Both the position numbers and the translations under genes were made by a program. DNA of 5,205 bases from Ruminiclostridium sp. (GTDB lineage: Bacteria; Bacillota_A; Clostridia; Oscillospirales; Ruminococcaceae), in NCBI GenBank assembly GCA_017550775.1, contig JAFZOA010000273.1, positions 1-5,205 on the forward strand. The letters are read 5' to 3'. Below, piece after piece: positions 5,031 through 5,205 of this stretch (its first letter is position 1; the number at the start of each line of letters is the position of its first letter). The notes under the pieces were generated by a model, which made no database searches, was not told the origin of the DNA, and worked only from the letters and a program-made list of their open reading frames with translations.

Positions 5031-5044
5031 CCCGTATAAACGGG
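5031..5044 (+). promoter_or_regulatory. Small hairpin next to the precursor C ribosome site
   Basis: CCCGT (5031-5035) and ACGGG (5040-5044) form a 5-bp stem with the loop ATAA. The 3' arm touches the purine-rich ribosome site (GGGAGAAAGGA, 5042-5052). It could stabilise the mRNA leader or mildly tune translation. It is short enough to be chance. Confidence 0.35.
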
Positions 5045-5060
5045 AGAAAGGATATTATTT

Positions 5061-5205
5061 ATGAACGCTTTAAAGTGTGAAATCGGGGGGGGTACAGAGC
5101 AGTACCTGAAGCCCGAAATGGAGATTATCGAAATGAAAAACGATGATGTTATTCTGACGAGCTGTACAGGGTATTGTCCGTGCAATTCTCGTGATGATAA
5201 TGAGC
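5061..5205 (+). CDS. RiPP precursor peptide C, 3' end beyond the window
   Basis: Forty-eight codons are visible from the ATG at 5061, with AAAGGA 8 bases upstream. The leader GGGTEQYLKPEMEIIEM (9-25) and DDVILTS (28-34) are nearly identical to A and B. The core starts CTGYCPCNSRDDNE, with Cys at 35, 39 and 41, and continues past the right edge. A run of eight G (5085-5092) lies in the leader codons. The upstream DNA GGGAGAAAGGAT also resembles the site before precursor A, so the duplicated unit included the ribosome site. Its separate promoter after the enzyme genes suggests an added precursor, possibly the first of a series to the right. Confidence 0.9.
   Translation, partial: MNALKCEIGGGTEQYLKPEMEIIEMKNDDVILTSCTGYCPCNSRDDNE
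5085..5135 (+). repeat. Leader-coding direct repeat, copy 3 (precursor C)
   Basis: Same block with a G8 tract; it encodes three Gly before TEQ rather than two. The codons for the KPEME stretch (AAGCCCGAAATGGAG) are identical to copy 1, so copies 1 and 3 look the closest pair despite being separated by the enzyme genes. Confidence 0.8.

Noticed and set aside
5010..5039. Nine-residue upstream frame (ATG ... TAA) in the precursor C leader
   Set aside because: No ribosome site, and its length is within chance. It overlaps the small hairpin but shows no regulatory codon pattern.

Overview
The window looks like chromosomal DNA of a gut-type Bacillota bacterium, most likely Ruminococcus or a relative in the Oscillospiraceae. 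This rests on moderate GC content, strong GGAGG-type ribosome binding sites, TTGAYW-N17-TATAAT promoters, and the protein set. The genus is an inference, not a database match. The main content is a gene cluster for ribosomally made, modified peptides (RiPPs), arranged as two divergent arms, with the start of a site-specific recombinase at the left edge.

Left edge (1-280): bases 1-42, minus strand, encode the first 14 residues of a serine recombinase, including the Y-x-R-x-S catalytic motif. It has its own ribosome site, a plausible promoter and an inverted repeat. Bases 105-275 hold no gene I can support.

Minus-strand arm (1912 down to 276): a strong promoter reads into a family-2 glycosyltransferase (1799-864). 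The 3' end of that gene overlaps by 17 bases a 41-codon Cys-rich precursor peptide gene (880-755). A SnoaL/NTF2-like protein (684-322) and a hairpin terminator (276-307) follow.

Plus-strand arm (1952 to the end): a mirror-image promoter drives an HPr-kinase-like protein, whose open frame has no ATG/GTG/TTG at the point where the conserved N-terminus and ribosome site place the start. ATT at 2033 is the likely start. Two small precursor genes follow (2803-3012 and 3043-3222), then a 13-bp stem-loop, a radical SAM/SPASM enzyme (3347-4669) and a stand-alone PqqD-like leader-binding protein (4681-4941). A fresh near-consensus promoter then drives a third plus-strand precursor (5061 onward) that runs off the window.

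How it fits together: all four precursors share a leader of the form KPEME[I/V][I/V], followed 16-18 residues later by T-S, and then a short core unlike the others. The three plus-strand leaders also share GG[T/A]EQYL and lie over a poly-G run. Presumably the PqqD-like protein binds the leader and the radical SAM enzyme modifies the core. The HPr-kinase-like protein may phosphorylate the peptide, and the glycosyltransferase may decorate the minus-strand peptide. No protease, exporter or immunity gene is visible here; they may lie to the right.
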